Shown piece by piece: positions 1 through 9,559 of a stretch of DNA of 60,000 nucleotides. This DNA is from Silicimonas sp. Its GTDB lineage: Bacteria > Pseudomonadota > Alphaproteobacteria > Rhodobacterales > Rhodobacteraceae. The notes beneath the pieces are model-generated. The model ran no database searches and was not told the origin of the DNA. It saw only the letters and a program-made list of their open reading frames with translations. The position numbers were made by a program, and so were the translations under genes. The stretch spans positions 1 to 60,000 of the forward strand of contig JAJEFO010000123.1 in the NCBI GenBank assembly GCA_022820365.1, read 5' to 3'. Each line of letters begins with the position of its first letter. Positions within the stretch are counted from its first letter, which is position 1.

Positions 1-252
1 CAGCGTGGTGCGCGAGACCGGGCCGCGGAAGCCCATGTGGTAGAGCTTTCCGGACTGGGCGCGCAGGCAGGTCTCGATGTCGCGCAGGCTCTCCCTGGAG
101 GTCAGTTGGGCGAATGCCATGCTGCGGAACTGGTCGTGACAGCTGAAGCGCCTGACACGCCGGTTTCCGTCATAACGTTCGATGCAGCGCCGAAGGGTGT
201 GCATCGGCAGGTGGTCCATGACTTGGGCGAAGACCAGTTTGCCGGTGTACAT
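1..252 (-). CDS. IS4-family transposase, N-terminal part (runs off the window)
   Basis: Reading leftwards from an ATG at 252, the frame is open to the window edge (84 codons). It starts MYTGKLVFAQVMDHLP and continues with CHDQFRSMAFAQLTSRESLRDIE and LRAQSGKLYHMGFRG-type text. This is the N-terminal DUF4372 domain of a common group of IS4-family transposases. The DDE catalytic residues would lie outside the window, so I cannot say whether the gene is intact. No inverted repeat could be fixed with confidence, but the element's end should lie within a few hundred bases to the right of 252. Confidence 0.85.
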   Translation of the reverse strand, partial: MYTGKLVFAQVMDHLPMHTLRRCIERYDGNRRVRRFSCHDQFRSMAFAQLTSRESLRDIETCLRAQSGKLYHMGFRGPVSRTTL

Positions 253-949
253 GGCTGGGGCTCTCCAAATGGGGGCATCGGCTGGAGAGCATGAAATTCG
301 CGCCCGGGCAGTTCAAGTCGATGACACCCCGGGAAGCCGCTTTTCCTGTTTAATTATGAATGGTTACAGACCCTTCCCGTGAGCTTAACGGGACAGTAGT
401 GGCTTCTTATGTTGAATGATTGACAGTTCTGGTTCTGATAAACTGATCGCGTTGGCGGCTCCATTTACATCCTGAAACGCCCCGCTTCGGCAAGACAGCA
501 GCATGGGCGCTAATCTAGCCACTGCGGCGGGGTAAGTCAACACTTCTGTTGCGGACAGCTGTCGAGATTGATCTCGCGCGGCCTGACCGCACCGTCAACC
601 GCAGCGCAACATCATGACGCGTGATGCGCGAACCACCACCACGCACCCCTGACCTGCACGTTGAACAGCAACGGCAGACGGCAGTCGCCACCGGGCCGGG
701 CAGTACCGCGAACACCGATTCCGCTAGGATCAAGTCGCCGAGTGAAATCCCTAGCCACCAGCCTGCTCCAGGTCGTTGTGTTCCCACAGATGCACTCATG
801 CGGTCACGCGGAAGCCAAAGAGAACTTCTCCAAATGCGATAGTCTTCGGCCTCTCGGCCAAACGTCGAGCGCAGTCGCGGAGCCATGCCAAGGGACCAAT
901 GCGCAACCCGTAGCGGTAGGGGAAAGGGCGGAAAATCCCGCAGCGGTGT
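253..949. other. Intergenic stretch beside the IS element
   Basis: About 700 bases without a convincing gene. The left part probably holds the end of the IS4 element. Frames on both strands are open for 70-125 codons, but they overlap one another and resemble nothing I recognise. The minus frame at 515-886 contains a coherent-looking stretch (FGREAEDYRIWRSSLWLPRD) that could be a gene remnant, but I cannot assign it. Confidence 0.4.
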
Positions 950-1504
950 TCATTCCTCTGCCAGTTGATCGAGTTCTGCCTGTGCCAAGGACGGCTTCAC
1001 CAGTTCCTGTATCTCGCTGACAAACCGCCTTTTCGTGTCGATCAGCGCTCTCTTGTCGAGTGCTTCGTGTCTTTCGTTCGGTCTGACGAGACGAATGGCA
1101 GCCACAACAGTGTCGAGAACTTTCGGCCGGAACCCTTGGAACGCGCCTTCTTTCCAGTTCTCGTGCCGCGTGTCATTCACGTTCTCGAACAACCACCGCC
1201 CCCGGTCGGTGAACTCCGAGAGCTTGCCGGCCAGTTCGATCCTAGCCGACTCCCGAATACCGTCGTCCTGGGGGATTTCCGCGCAGTCAATGGCTGCTTG
1301 CATCGCGCCCACAACTGCATCACCCCAAGATCTTACTCGCTCGCGCTGTTCCTGTTCGAGGCGGAACCGCTCCATGCGAACCAACTTGTCCTGATTTTTC
1401 AAACTCTGCTTTGCGGCATTCCCAGCGAAGAAGGCGAATGCCGCTGACACAAGCATCGCGAAAAAACTAATCGCCGCTCCCCACGCTGCAGGTTCCTCGA
1501 ACAT
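950..1504 (-). CDS. Hypothetical membrane-anchored protein
   Basis: 184 residues from the ATG at 1504; a TTG twelve bases further upstream (1516) is also possible. One hydrophobic segment lies near the N-terminus (about residues 7-27, with AISFFAMLVSAAFAFFAG). A charged, probably helical stretch rich in Lys, Arg, Glu and Gln follows (about 30-60), then a mixed C-terminal domain containing RGRWLFENVND and KRRFVSEIQELVKP. The layout suggests a single-pass inner-membrane protein with a cytoplasmic domain. I do not recognise the family. It stands alone between two IS fragments, so it may be accessory cargo. Confidence 0.6.
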   Translation of the reverse strand: MFEEPAAWGAAISFFAMLVSAAFAFFAGNAAKQSLKNQDKLVRMERFRLEQEQRERVRSWGDAVVGAMQAAIDCAEIPQDDGIRESARIELAGKLSEFTDRGRWLFENVNDTRHENWKEGAFQGFRPKVLDTVVAAIRLVRPNERHEALDKRALIDTKRRFVSEIQELVKPSLAQAELDQLAEE

Positions 1505-1868
1505 CTCAGCCGTCAATTCAGCAATTCGAATTCTTAGCCCGGTTATCCGAGCCTCATCGCAGAAGTAGCGTTGTCAATTCGAGGTATCAAGAACGCGGGT
1601 GAGGTGTGGCCCAATTTGGTTGATGATTGTGAATCGCGCTTGCTGCCCTTGCGTTGATGCGTGTCGGAGGATGGTCGGGGAAACCGGCGGAGGACACACA
1701 TCCAGACGCAACGAGGCAGGGAGCTCGGATCACGGCGCAGGACAGGGGAAATCACGGGCATCGGCATCCGGACGCTGTGACGTATCTGGCAGGTTTGGCC
1801 GAAGAGGGCGCAGCGGTGGTCCGGCTGTACGGGGTCGGACAACCCGGCACTGGATCGAGGGCGGCGAA

Positions 1869-2342
1869 GTGCGGTGCCTAGAGGTCACGGAGGACGAACC
1901 GCTTCCGGCACTTCTGGAGGCCGTTTCCGGCGGAGTTCGGGCCTCGCGTCGAGCCTTCCCGATCCTGACGAAGTGGAGCGGGCGCTCCGCGACAGCTCTC
2001 TTGGCGGCGCTGAAGCTGTTTCTGGAGCAACTTGACGGCTTGCTGCCGACGCCAGAGTGCGAGGGCTGCGGCAAGCCAATGCGCCGACACCCGGCGACGA
2101 GGAAGTCGTTCCTGACCCGGTTCTGCCGGGTCGAGGTTGAGAGTACGTACTTCCGTTGCCGATCGTGCGGCAAGGGACGCTTTCCGCTGAACCGGGCACC
2201 GGGCGTGGAGGGAAGCGCCATCTCGCCGGGGCTGGCGAGTGCCCTGGCCGAGACGGTTCCGCTGATGAGCTTCGATGCGGCGAGTCGGCACATCGCGAAC
2301 CTTGCCGGGGTGGACGCCTACTCGAGGCCGTTAAAGTGGTAG
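1869..2342 (+). pseudogene. ISKra4-like transposase fragment
   Basis: The open frame contains CEGCGKPMRRHPATRK, then FLTRFCRVEVESTYFRCRSC and a GRFPLNRAPGVEG stretch, followed by SPGLASALAETVPLMSFDAA. A zinc-ribbon-like cysteine cluster followed by a SPGL..L helix is what I know from the N-terminal half of ISKra4-family transposases. The match stops abruptly at about LAGVD (near 2320) with a stop at 2342, so the catalytic half is missing. The frame stays open upstream to 1599, but that part does not look transposase-like; the start given is a GTG at the beginning of plausible coding sequence. It is a dead remnant. The family assignment is moderate. Confidence 0.5.
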
Positions 2343-2854
2343 CGCAAAAGGCAGAGCATTGAGCGTATGATCCTCGTCCTGATCTTGCGTACCGCCCTGA
2401 CGCGCGTGTCCTGGGTCTCGAAAGGCAGCAAGAAGATCACGTCGAATGCCTGAACGCGATCACAGGCCACGTGCAGGTGCATGTCGTCGATCAGGTTTCA
2501 GACGTGAATGGCAAGCCTGTCGATGCGTCCCCGAACATGGCGTCGCCGGTCCTCCTGCCTCGCTGTCGCGCCCAGGCCCACCCAAGCGCTCCCATTGGGG
2601 CGATGCTCCGCCGCCGTGCCACTCGAAACCGCCGACAGGTGCCTTGATTGAAGGCCACAGTTTGCGCGCGGCAGGGACGGACAGGCCTTCGTGGATCACG
2701 TTGATGCCTCGCGTTGCCGGAAACAAATTCGCCGGCACGAAGCCCCCGTAACCTGAGTTCAGCACGAAGATGTCGCATGTCCGGTCAGCCTGGTGGCGGT
2801 TTACCATGCGCACGCGCTCAAACGGTTCGCAACTGGCGTGTCGGCGTGGAGACA
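2343..2854. other. Intergenic stretch, possible gene debris
   Basis: About 510 bases between the transposase remnant and the sulfatase stop. On the minus strand around 2771-2615 one frame reads smoothly (for example LNSGYGGFVPANLFPATRG), which may be the remains of a coding region. It has no credible start, runs into the sulfatase 3' end, and matches no family I know. No terminator with a T-tract was found. Confidence 0.35.
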
Positions 2855-4348
2855 CTATTCGGAACCTTCCTCCGAAGCGCGCCACTCGTCTGGCGTCGGC
2901 GTGTGATTGAACACGTACGCGCGTTTGCAAGCCTCGACACCGCCGAGTTCCTCAATTCTGCGACTTTGGTCGGCGAAGCATCGGGCATTTACTTCTTCGG
3001 GATCGCAAATTGCCCTCAATCGCCTCTCGCCTTCCTTCCAGGCTGCCAGGACGTCGGGGTCGCGCATCCCGTCATGGGCCAGATTTCGCAGTTCATGGGG
3101 GTCTTGCGCCAGGTTGAATAGCTGGGCGTCGTGACCGACATAGTATACGAACTTCCAGTGCTCCCACCGCACCATGAAGGCTCCGGTCGTCGATCCGCCG
3201 TCATGGTACTCGCTGAACACGGTACGGTTCGGGTCGTCGTCCTCCGATGCGATCAAGCGAAGGGAACGGCCCGGGAAGGGGTCGTCCGTGTCATCCAAGA
3301 GATCCGCAACATCGACCACTGTCGCCGCCAGATCGATGAGGCTCGTCCCGGTGCCCACGCGCTTCCCCTCGGGCATGCCCGGGCCAGCGGCAATCATGGG
3401 GATGCCGGCCGATGCCTCATACATGACCTGTTTCGTCCAGAAGCCGTGATCGCCCATCATGTCGCCATGATCGGATGCGTAGACGACCGTCGTGTTGTCC
3501 GTCTGCCCAGACTGGTCCAGCGCAGAGAGGATTCGTCCCACGCAGTCGTCCACAAAGGACACGAGTCCATAGTATGCCGCCCTGGCCTCCCGCACCCTTC
3601 GTCGATCGAAGTGCCGGTCGTAATCGAAGAATCGGGCAATGTTCTTCAACTCGGCATGCCGGGGTCTCAGCGCATGCTCATATGCGATCGGAAAATCGAC
3701 GGACTCCGGGTCGTAGAGGTCGTAGAATTTCGAAGGCGCGACGAGAGGATAATGCGGGCTGACGAGGGACACGAACGTCACCCATGGAGTTTCCGACTCT
3801 CCGCACCCGAGCAGCCAGTCGCATGCGGCCTTTGTTATTGCTTGGTCGTAGTCCGTATAGGAACTCGCTCCCGCTCCAACATTTGCAGCAAGTTCCGGAG
3901 CGGCTCCGAAACTCGGCGGATCTTTGCGCAAGAGACCGACAGGCCAACCTACGCCGTCGACGACATGCATCGGCAGTATTTCCCGCGAGAAGCCGTTGTC
4001 GTCCTCGCTAGAACGGAAGTGCAGCTTGCCGATCGACGTGACCTCGATGCCGCCGTCGCGCAATTTGTGCATCCAGCTCCGCGGAACGCCGCGATAGGGG
4101 GTGGCACTGTCCCAGCAGCCGATATTGTGAACGTAATCGCCACAAGCCATGGCGGCGCGCGCAGGAACGCAGATCGGTGACGGAGTATATGCATTTTCGA
4201 AGATCGTCCCTCGGGCGGCGAGGCTGTCCAGATTCGGTGTCTTGACAATGGGGTGGCCGGTGCAGCCCAGCGCGTCCTTGCGGTGTTCGTCCGAGATGAT
4301 GATCAGGACGTTGTTGCGTGAGGCTGAGTTCATTTCTGGGGCGTCCAT
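2855..4348 (-). CDS. Type I sulfatase, choline-sulfatase-like
   Basis: 497 residues. The enzyme hydrolyses a sulfate ester. The N-terminus LIIISDEHRKDALG supplies the first metal ligands. The signature SPICVPAR (about residues 57-64) carries the Cys60 that a formylglycine-generating enzyme would convert. GKLHF and the later ASDHGDMMGDHGFW block give the remaining active-site and metal residues. The DE/DQ-type first motif and the HNIGCWDSA region resemble choline-O-sulfatase and related aryl/alkyl sulfatases. There is no signal peptide, so it should act in the cytoplasm. The start chosen is the ATG at 4348, just after AGG; an upstream TTG at 4384 is less likely. It is the first of four genes in this region that could act on sulfated compounds. 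The substrate is unknown, and no formylglycine-generating enzyme gene is in the window. Confidence 0.88.
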   Translation of the reverse strand: MDAPEMNSASRNNVLIIISDEHRKDALGCTGHPIVKTPNLDSLAARGTIFENAYTPSPICVPARAAMACGDYVHNIGCWDSATPYRGVPRSWMHKLRDGGIEVTSIGKLHFRSSEDDNGFSREILPMHVVDGVGWPVGLLRKDPPSFGAAPELAANVGAGASSYTDYDQAITKAACDWLLGCGESETPWVTFVSLVSPHYPLVAPSKFYDLYDPESVDFPIAYEHALRPRHAELKNIARFFDYDRHFDRRRVREARAAYYGLVSFVDDCVGRILSALDQSGQTDNTTVVYASDHGDMMGDHGFWTKQVMYEASAGIPMIAAGPGMPEGKRVGTGTSLIDLAATVVDVADLLDDTDDPFPGRSLRLIASEDDDPNRTVFSEYHDGGSTTGAFMVRWEHWKFVYYVGHDAQLFNLAQDPHELRNLAHDGMRDPDVLAAWKEGERRLRAICDPEEVNARCFADQSRRIEELGGVEACKRAYVFNHTPTPDEWRASEEGSE

Positions 4349-5039
4349 CGGATTGACCTGCCGGAGCAGCGCAGGGAATGGCAAATTACACGGTTTCTCG
4401 CGGCGTCACTGCTTCTTCCAATGAGCGAGGAGGTATTCGCGCTCGAGAGGAACCTGACCCAGGTCATGAGACGCGTACTGATCGTTCGCCGAAACGGCCA
4501 ATGATCTTGAAACGGCTCGCAGCCCGAATCGATTTCCTCTCGCGAGTCCATTCGAATTCGCCTCCTCTGGCTTCCTTCGGTTCGCGCGGAACCATTCTTC
4601 CCAAACGGGCGGGATTCATTCAACACGATCCAAGTGCCGGAAAAGTGCGAACAGCATTTGTTGGCGCGAATCTCTGGACAAGCAGCATCATTAAGGCTTG
4701 GATTCAGGTCAGACTCAAACCATGGGGATGGAATGCCATGGCGCTGTCGCTCAACTGGCGGTGGAGCTTCGAAACCGCAACAAGACATCAAGGCGTCACA
4801 GGCACTGCGGACAAGCCGAACATCTCACAGGCCGCCATCAGGCAACAATTCTGGCTCATCGAATGCCGTGCCGGAGCCAAATTGTTCAGCCGACTTCTCC
4901 AAGGGGTGTCGTTGACCGAGCCCAAGCGCTGCCTGTTCCTGAATGTCGCCGGTGAAATTGCGCTGCCGGAGCGGAGCTTTGCGGACGACCGGATGTGGCC
5001 GGCTTCGACAGTCGAGGCCATTTGCACCGCCGGATGCTC
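4349..5039. other. Intergenic stretch upstream of sulfatase and psuK
   Basis: About 690 bases that should contain the divergent promoters of the sulfatase (minus) and psuK (plus). Long frames exist on both strands (for example 4378-5043 plus), but they show no domain, no ribosome binding site and no typical codon pattern. I treat them as chance openings in GC-rich DNA. No clear promoter boxes or operator repeats were identified. Confidence 0.4.
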
Positions 5040-5929
5040 ATGACCGTAGCCACGAGGATTCCCTGCATCGGATCAGCGCATTGGGACGTGATTGGCAGTG
5101 CAGGCATTGTCATGACGGAAGGCTCTGATGTGCCGGGGCGCATTGCCTGGCATCCAGGTGGTGTCGCCTTGAACATTGCCACTTCGCTGGTGCGGTTCGG
5201 CATGACGCCGACGCTGCTAACTGCCATTGGGGAAGACGACGAAGGCGAAAGGCTCATCTCCTTTGCATCCGAAGTCGGAATTGACACGACATGCGTCTAC
5301 AGAACTGCAGAACTGCCAACAGACAGCTACATGGCCATCGAAGGAGCCAACGGCCTGATCGCAGCCATTGCTGACGCCCATTCGCTGGAAGCCGCAGGCG
5401 ACAGGATTCTCCGCCCGCTCTCAGATGGCCGTCTCGGATCGGCGGAGGCGCCATTTTCGGGGCCGGTCACGCTGGACGGAAACCTGACCGGTGCGCTCTT
5501 GGCCGAAATAGCGACAAGCCCGATATTCGAATGGGCCGACTTGCGCGTCGCGCCGGCCTCTCCCGGAAAGGCCGAGAGGCTCGCGCCACTGCTCGACATG
5601 CCGAACGCCACCGTTTACGTAAATGTCGAAGAGGCCGGGATCCTGTGCGGTTCGCGCTTCGACAACGCACGGGAGGCCGCGACAGCATTGCTGGAACTTG
5701 GCGCGAATCGAGCCCTGGTGACGAATGGTGAGCATGCGGTCGCAGATGGATCCCGCACCGGCATCATCCTGGCAGATCCGCCCACAGCAAATGTTGCTCG
5801 CGTCACTGGTGCAGGCGACACCTTTCTGGCAGCGCATGTTGCAGCCGAAATCGCCGGTGCTCAGCCCAAGGACGCTCTGGACAAGGCGCTCTGGGCAGCA
5901 GCGGACCACATATCGAGAGGAATCGCTTC

Positions 5930-5933
<4 letters not shown>
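5040..5933 (+). CDS. psuK: PfkB-family sugar kinase, probable pseudouridine kinase
   Basis: 297 residues. A ribokinase-fold protein that, given its neighbour, should phosphorylate pseudouridine at the 5' position in the cytoplasm. Visible motifs are the N-terminal substrate region (GGVALNIATSLVRFG) and the C-terminal ATP and anion-hole signature VTGAGDTFLAAHV, with the catalytic Asp in GAGD. It overlaps psuG by four bases (ATGA), so the two are translationally coupled. The start is uncertain: ATG at 5040, ATG at 5034 and GTG at 4995 are in frame, and none has a strong ribosome binding site. A different nucleoside or sugar is possible, but the pairing with psuG favours pseudouridine. Confidence 0.8.
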
Positions 5934-6853
<920 letters not shown>

Positions 6854-6887
6854 CTGCCGCCAAGACCGTTGAGGGTGCAGCCTCAAG

Positions 6888-6992
6888 CCCTGCACTGTAT
6901 CGATCAGTCCGAGGCGAAGCGCTTGATCAGGAGATTCCACGATAGCCGCGTGGTCAGACGGTGCAGAAACGCGTTCGCGACGCTCAGAGCGC
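6888..6992 (+). pseudogene. Decayed 5' end of a DUF502 gene
   Basis: In the frame starting at 6869, this stretch reads IDQSEAKRLIRRFHDSRVVR, then RCRNAFATLRA. The intact DUF502 gene at 28101 begins, with its preceding codons, SEHSESKRMNRRFYDNHVVR, then RRRSAFAWLRG. The DNA agrees too: both copies have CAGGAGATTC, CGTGGTC and CTCAGAG in the same order and spacing. The start codon here has become TTG. The match stops at about 6992, inside the 3' end of the converging alcohol dehydrogenase gene. This is a truncated duplicate, not a working gene. Confidence 0.7.
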
Positions 6993-8099
6993 TTCGCGAA
7001 GCAAGGCCAGGTACTCTTCGGGCCCGGCCGGCCTTGGGTTTGTCATGGCCAGATGATCCTTGGACGCCTTGTCGGCGATCTCGGGCAGAACTCCGGCACC
7101 AACACCCAGTTCCGCCAACCTCGTTGGCAGACCCAAGCCGGATACGAACTCCGTCAGCCAAACATGCAGTTCTGCATGTTCGGGAAGGCTCGCCGCCCCA
7201 CGCAGGTCAGAGTAGGCCAGGTCGGCGTGACCGGCGTTGAAGCGCAGGACATGGGGCAGCAATATTCCGATCAGCGTACCATGGTGAAGATGCAATTCGC
7301 CCAGCGGCGTGGCCATGGCATGGGCGCCGCCGAGCGACTTTTGCAGGCACATTCCTCCCATCAACGCTGCCATCATCATCTCCCACCGCGCCTCCCGGTT
7401 GCTGCCCTCCTCGACAGCAACGGGCAGCCATCTCGCGGCACGCCTGACAGCATCGAGCGCAATGGCTGCAGCCGGCGGGTTCTCCGTGGGGCTGCAATAC
7501 GTCTCGATCCCGTGGCTCAGCGCATCGATCCCGGTGGCGGCGGTAAGTCGCGACGGCAGGGAGAGCGTCAGTTCCGGGTCACAGATCACAACGTCCGCCA
7601 CCATGTTCAGATTCACGGCAACGCATTTCGATCCGTCCAGAAGGGACATCACGCATGCGCGGCCTACCTCCGCTCCGGTGCCCGCCGCAGTCGGGATCGC
7701 AATCTGCCGGGAGACCTTGCCGATCCTCTCCGACCCGCCCCGCTTGACGTTGTACTCTGCCAGTCTTCCGCCATGGCTCGACAGCAAGGCAACCGCCTTC
7801 GCCAGATCGATGGGCGATCCGCCACCGAGCGCGATCACTCCGTCGCAGCCCCTGTCGTTCCAGATCTCGATGCAGTCGAGGAGCGATCGTTCCGTCGGGT
7901 TCTCCGTCGTGCCATCGTATACCACCGGTTCCGAGGGTCGTGCCGCATCGAGGACACGCTCCAAGATTCCGACGTCCGCCACGCCTGCGTCGGTCACGAG
8001 CAACGGACGTTTCAGGCCTAGCCGCGCGACTTCATCTCCGAGAACTGCAACGGCGCCATTGTCGAAATGTATGCGCGAAAGATACTGGATCAGCGGCAT
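6984..8099 (-). CDS. Iron-containing (group III) alcohol dehydrogenase
   Basis: 371 residues. NAD(P)-dependent interconversion of an alcohol and an aldehyde or ketone. The dinucleotide-binding signature GGGSPIDLAK is at about residues 92-101. The metal-binding Asp and His residues lie in TGIDALSHGIE and in the GGAHAMATPLG and LHHGTL blocks. It is the last gene of the minus-strand operon and starts at an ATG that overlaps the aldehyde dehydrogenase stop by one base (TGATG), with GAAGG just upstream. With the neighbouring aldehyde dehydrogenase it could oxidise an alcohol to an acid in two steps. Its 3' end runs into the DUF502 remnant. Confidence 0.9.
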   Translation of the reverse strand: MPLIQYLSRIHFDNGAVAVLGDEVARLGLKRPLLVTDAGVADVGILERVLDAARPSEPVVYDGTTENPTERSLLDCIEIWNDRGCDGVIALGGGSPIDLAKAVALLSSHGGRLAEYNVKRGGSERIGKVSRQIAIPTAAGTGAEVGRACVMSLLDGSKCVAVNLNMVADVVICDPELTLSLPSRLTAATGIDALSHGIETYCSPTENPPAAAIALDAVRRAARWLPVAVEEGSNREARWEMMMAALMGGMCLQKSLGGAHAMATPLGELHLHHGTLIGILLPHVLRFNAGHADLAYSDLRGAASLPEHAELHVWLTEFVSGLGLPTRLAELGVGAGVLPEIADKASKDHLAMTNPRPAGPEEYLALLREAL

Positions 8100-9547
8100 C
8101 AACCTTCGACCTCGTAGTAGATGTGCTTGGTCTCCAGGAAGTCGTTCATCGCCTCGACGCCGTGGAGCCGGCCGATTCCGCTTTGTCGGTACCCGCCCGT
8201 TTCGACTTCTGCGAAGAGCCGGTTATGGCAATTGAGCCAGACCGTGCCAAAACGCAGCTTGCGCGCCATGCGCATCGAGACGTTCAGGTCGTTGGTGTAT
8301 ATGGAAGCGGCAAGGCCGTAACGGGTGGCGTTGGCCTTCGCAACGGCTTCCGGCTCGTTGCCGAAACGTTCAAGCGAGACGATCGGGCCGAAAAGTTCGT
8401 CCTGCACGAGATCATGAGTCACGTCCTCGATTTCGAACATCGACGGCGTTATGTAAAATCCACTCGACAACTCATCGCCGCCCGCCGTGCCGCGCACCAC
8501 GAGATTGGACTCCACGCCCGCACGATCGACAATGCCGAGGAGCCTCTGCTGGCTCGGCTTGTCTATGAGCGGGCCCAGTTCCACTGCCTCGGCGCGCGCA
8601 TCCCCGGTCATTGTCGCCTCGTATGCCGCCCTAAGGCGCGTCTTCATTTCGTCGTAGATCGTGTCCTGCACCAGGACTCGGCTGATGCACGTGCACATCT
8701 GCCCGTTAAGCGCCAACGAGCCGCGCTTGATCTCCGCCACCGCCTGGTCGAGATCCGCGCCATCAAAGACCAGCGCGGGGGCCTTGCCGCCCAGTTCCAG
8801 CGAGACATGCTTGATCGTGTCGGCGGCATTGGCCATGATGATCCTGCCGGTGCGGGACGATCCGGTAAAGGAAATCACGTCGATCTCAGGATGCGTGGAC
8901 AGGACGGTGCCAACCTCGGTGCCGTATTCGTTGACGGAATTGACCACGCCATTGGGCAGCGACGGGATCGACTCGAAGCAGGCCATGACTGCTGCATTGG
9001 TCAACGGGGTCTGCGATGCCGGTTTTGTGACCACTGTGCAGCCAGCCGCCAGTGCCGGGGCGACGGACCGAACCAGCAGCGTTACCGGTGCATTCCAGGG
9101 AACGATGACCGAGGCGACGCCCGACGCCTCTCGCGTCATCAGGCTCATCTTGCCGGGCGCGCTCTCGAAAGTTCGACCAAAGACATTCCGTGCAACGCCC
9201 GCGTAGTAGCGGGCCTCCCCATAGCCGGCGGCAATTTCGTGCCGGGCCTGGCCAAGCACCTTGCCGTTTTCCCTGGCCATCAGATCCGCGATCTCGTCCG
9301 CACGCGACTCCAGGATGTCGGCGAATTCCAGCAGAACCGCCGCGCGAAGCCGGGGGCTTGACGCCCAATCCGTGGCTTCAAAGGCGTCTCGGGCTGCCAT
9401 CACCGCCTGAATTGCCAGCTCGGTCGACCCGTTCGGAGCCTCGGCGAAGACTGACCCGTCCGAGGGATTCTGGACCGGGATCATGCCGTTTGGCGCGTCC
9501 AAAACCCATGAACCGCCAATATAGTGATGTCCTTCCTTGGATGGCAT
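8099..9547 (-). CDS. Aldehyde dehydrogenase (NAD(P)-dependent)
   Basis: 482 residues, normal for the superfamily. It oxidises an aldehyde to a carboxylate. PWNAP (about 150-154) carries the oxyanion-hole Asn. ELGGKAP holds the general base Glu251, and NGQMCTC holds the catalytic Cys285. It lies 12 bases after the FAD monooxygenase stop and is coupled to the alcohol dehydrogenase downstream. The sequence is closest in feel to the betaine, vanillin or salicylaldehyde dehydrogenase types, but the substrate cannot be read from the sequence. Confidence 0.92.
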   Translation of the reverse strand: MPSKEGHHYIGGSWVLDAPNGMIPVQNPSDGSVFAEAPNGSTELAIQAVMAARDAFEATDWASSPRLRAAVLLEFADILESRADEIADLMARENGKVLGQARHEIAAGYGEARYYAGVARNVFGRTFESAPGKMSLMTREASGVASVIVPWNAPVTLLVRSVAPALAAGCTVVTKPASQTPLTNAAVMACFESIPSLPNGVVNSVNEYGTEVGTVLSTHPEIDVISFTGSSRTGRIIMANAADTIKHVSLELGGKAPALVFDGADLDQAVAEIKRGSLALNGQMCTCISRVLVQDTIYDEMKTRLRAAYEATMTGDARAEAVELGPLIDKPSQQRLLGIVDRAGVESNLVVRGTAGGDELSSGFYITPSMFEIEDVTHDLVQDELFGPIVSLERFGNEPEAVAKANATRYGLAASIYTNDLNVSMRMARKLRFGTVWLNCHNRLFAEVETGGYRQSGIGRLHGVEAMNDFLETKHIYYEVEG

Positions 9548-9559
9548 GTCAGGAGTCTC

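Noticed and set aside
3131-4180. 349-codon plus-strand frame opposite the sulfatase
   Set aside because: No family resemblance; the minus strand carries all sulfatase motifs.
4378-5043. 221-codon plus-strand frame before psuK
   Set aside because: No ribosome binding site, no domain, unusual residue mix, and it overlaps the sulfatase start region; probably chance.
7940-9361. 473-codon plus-strand open frame antisense to the aldehyde dehydrogenase
   Set aside because: No domain is recognisable; it mirrors the codon structure of a clear enzyme gene on the other strand, as GC-rich genes often do.
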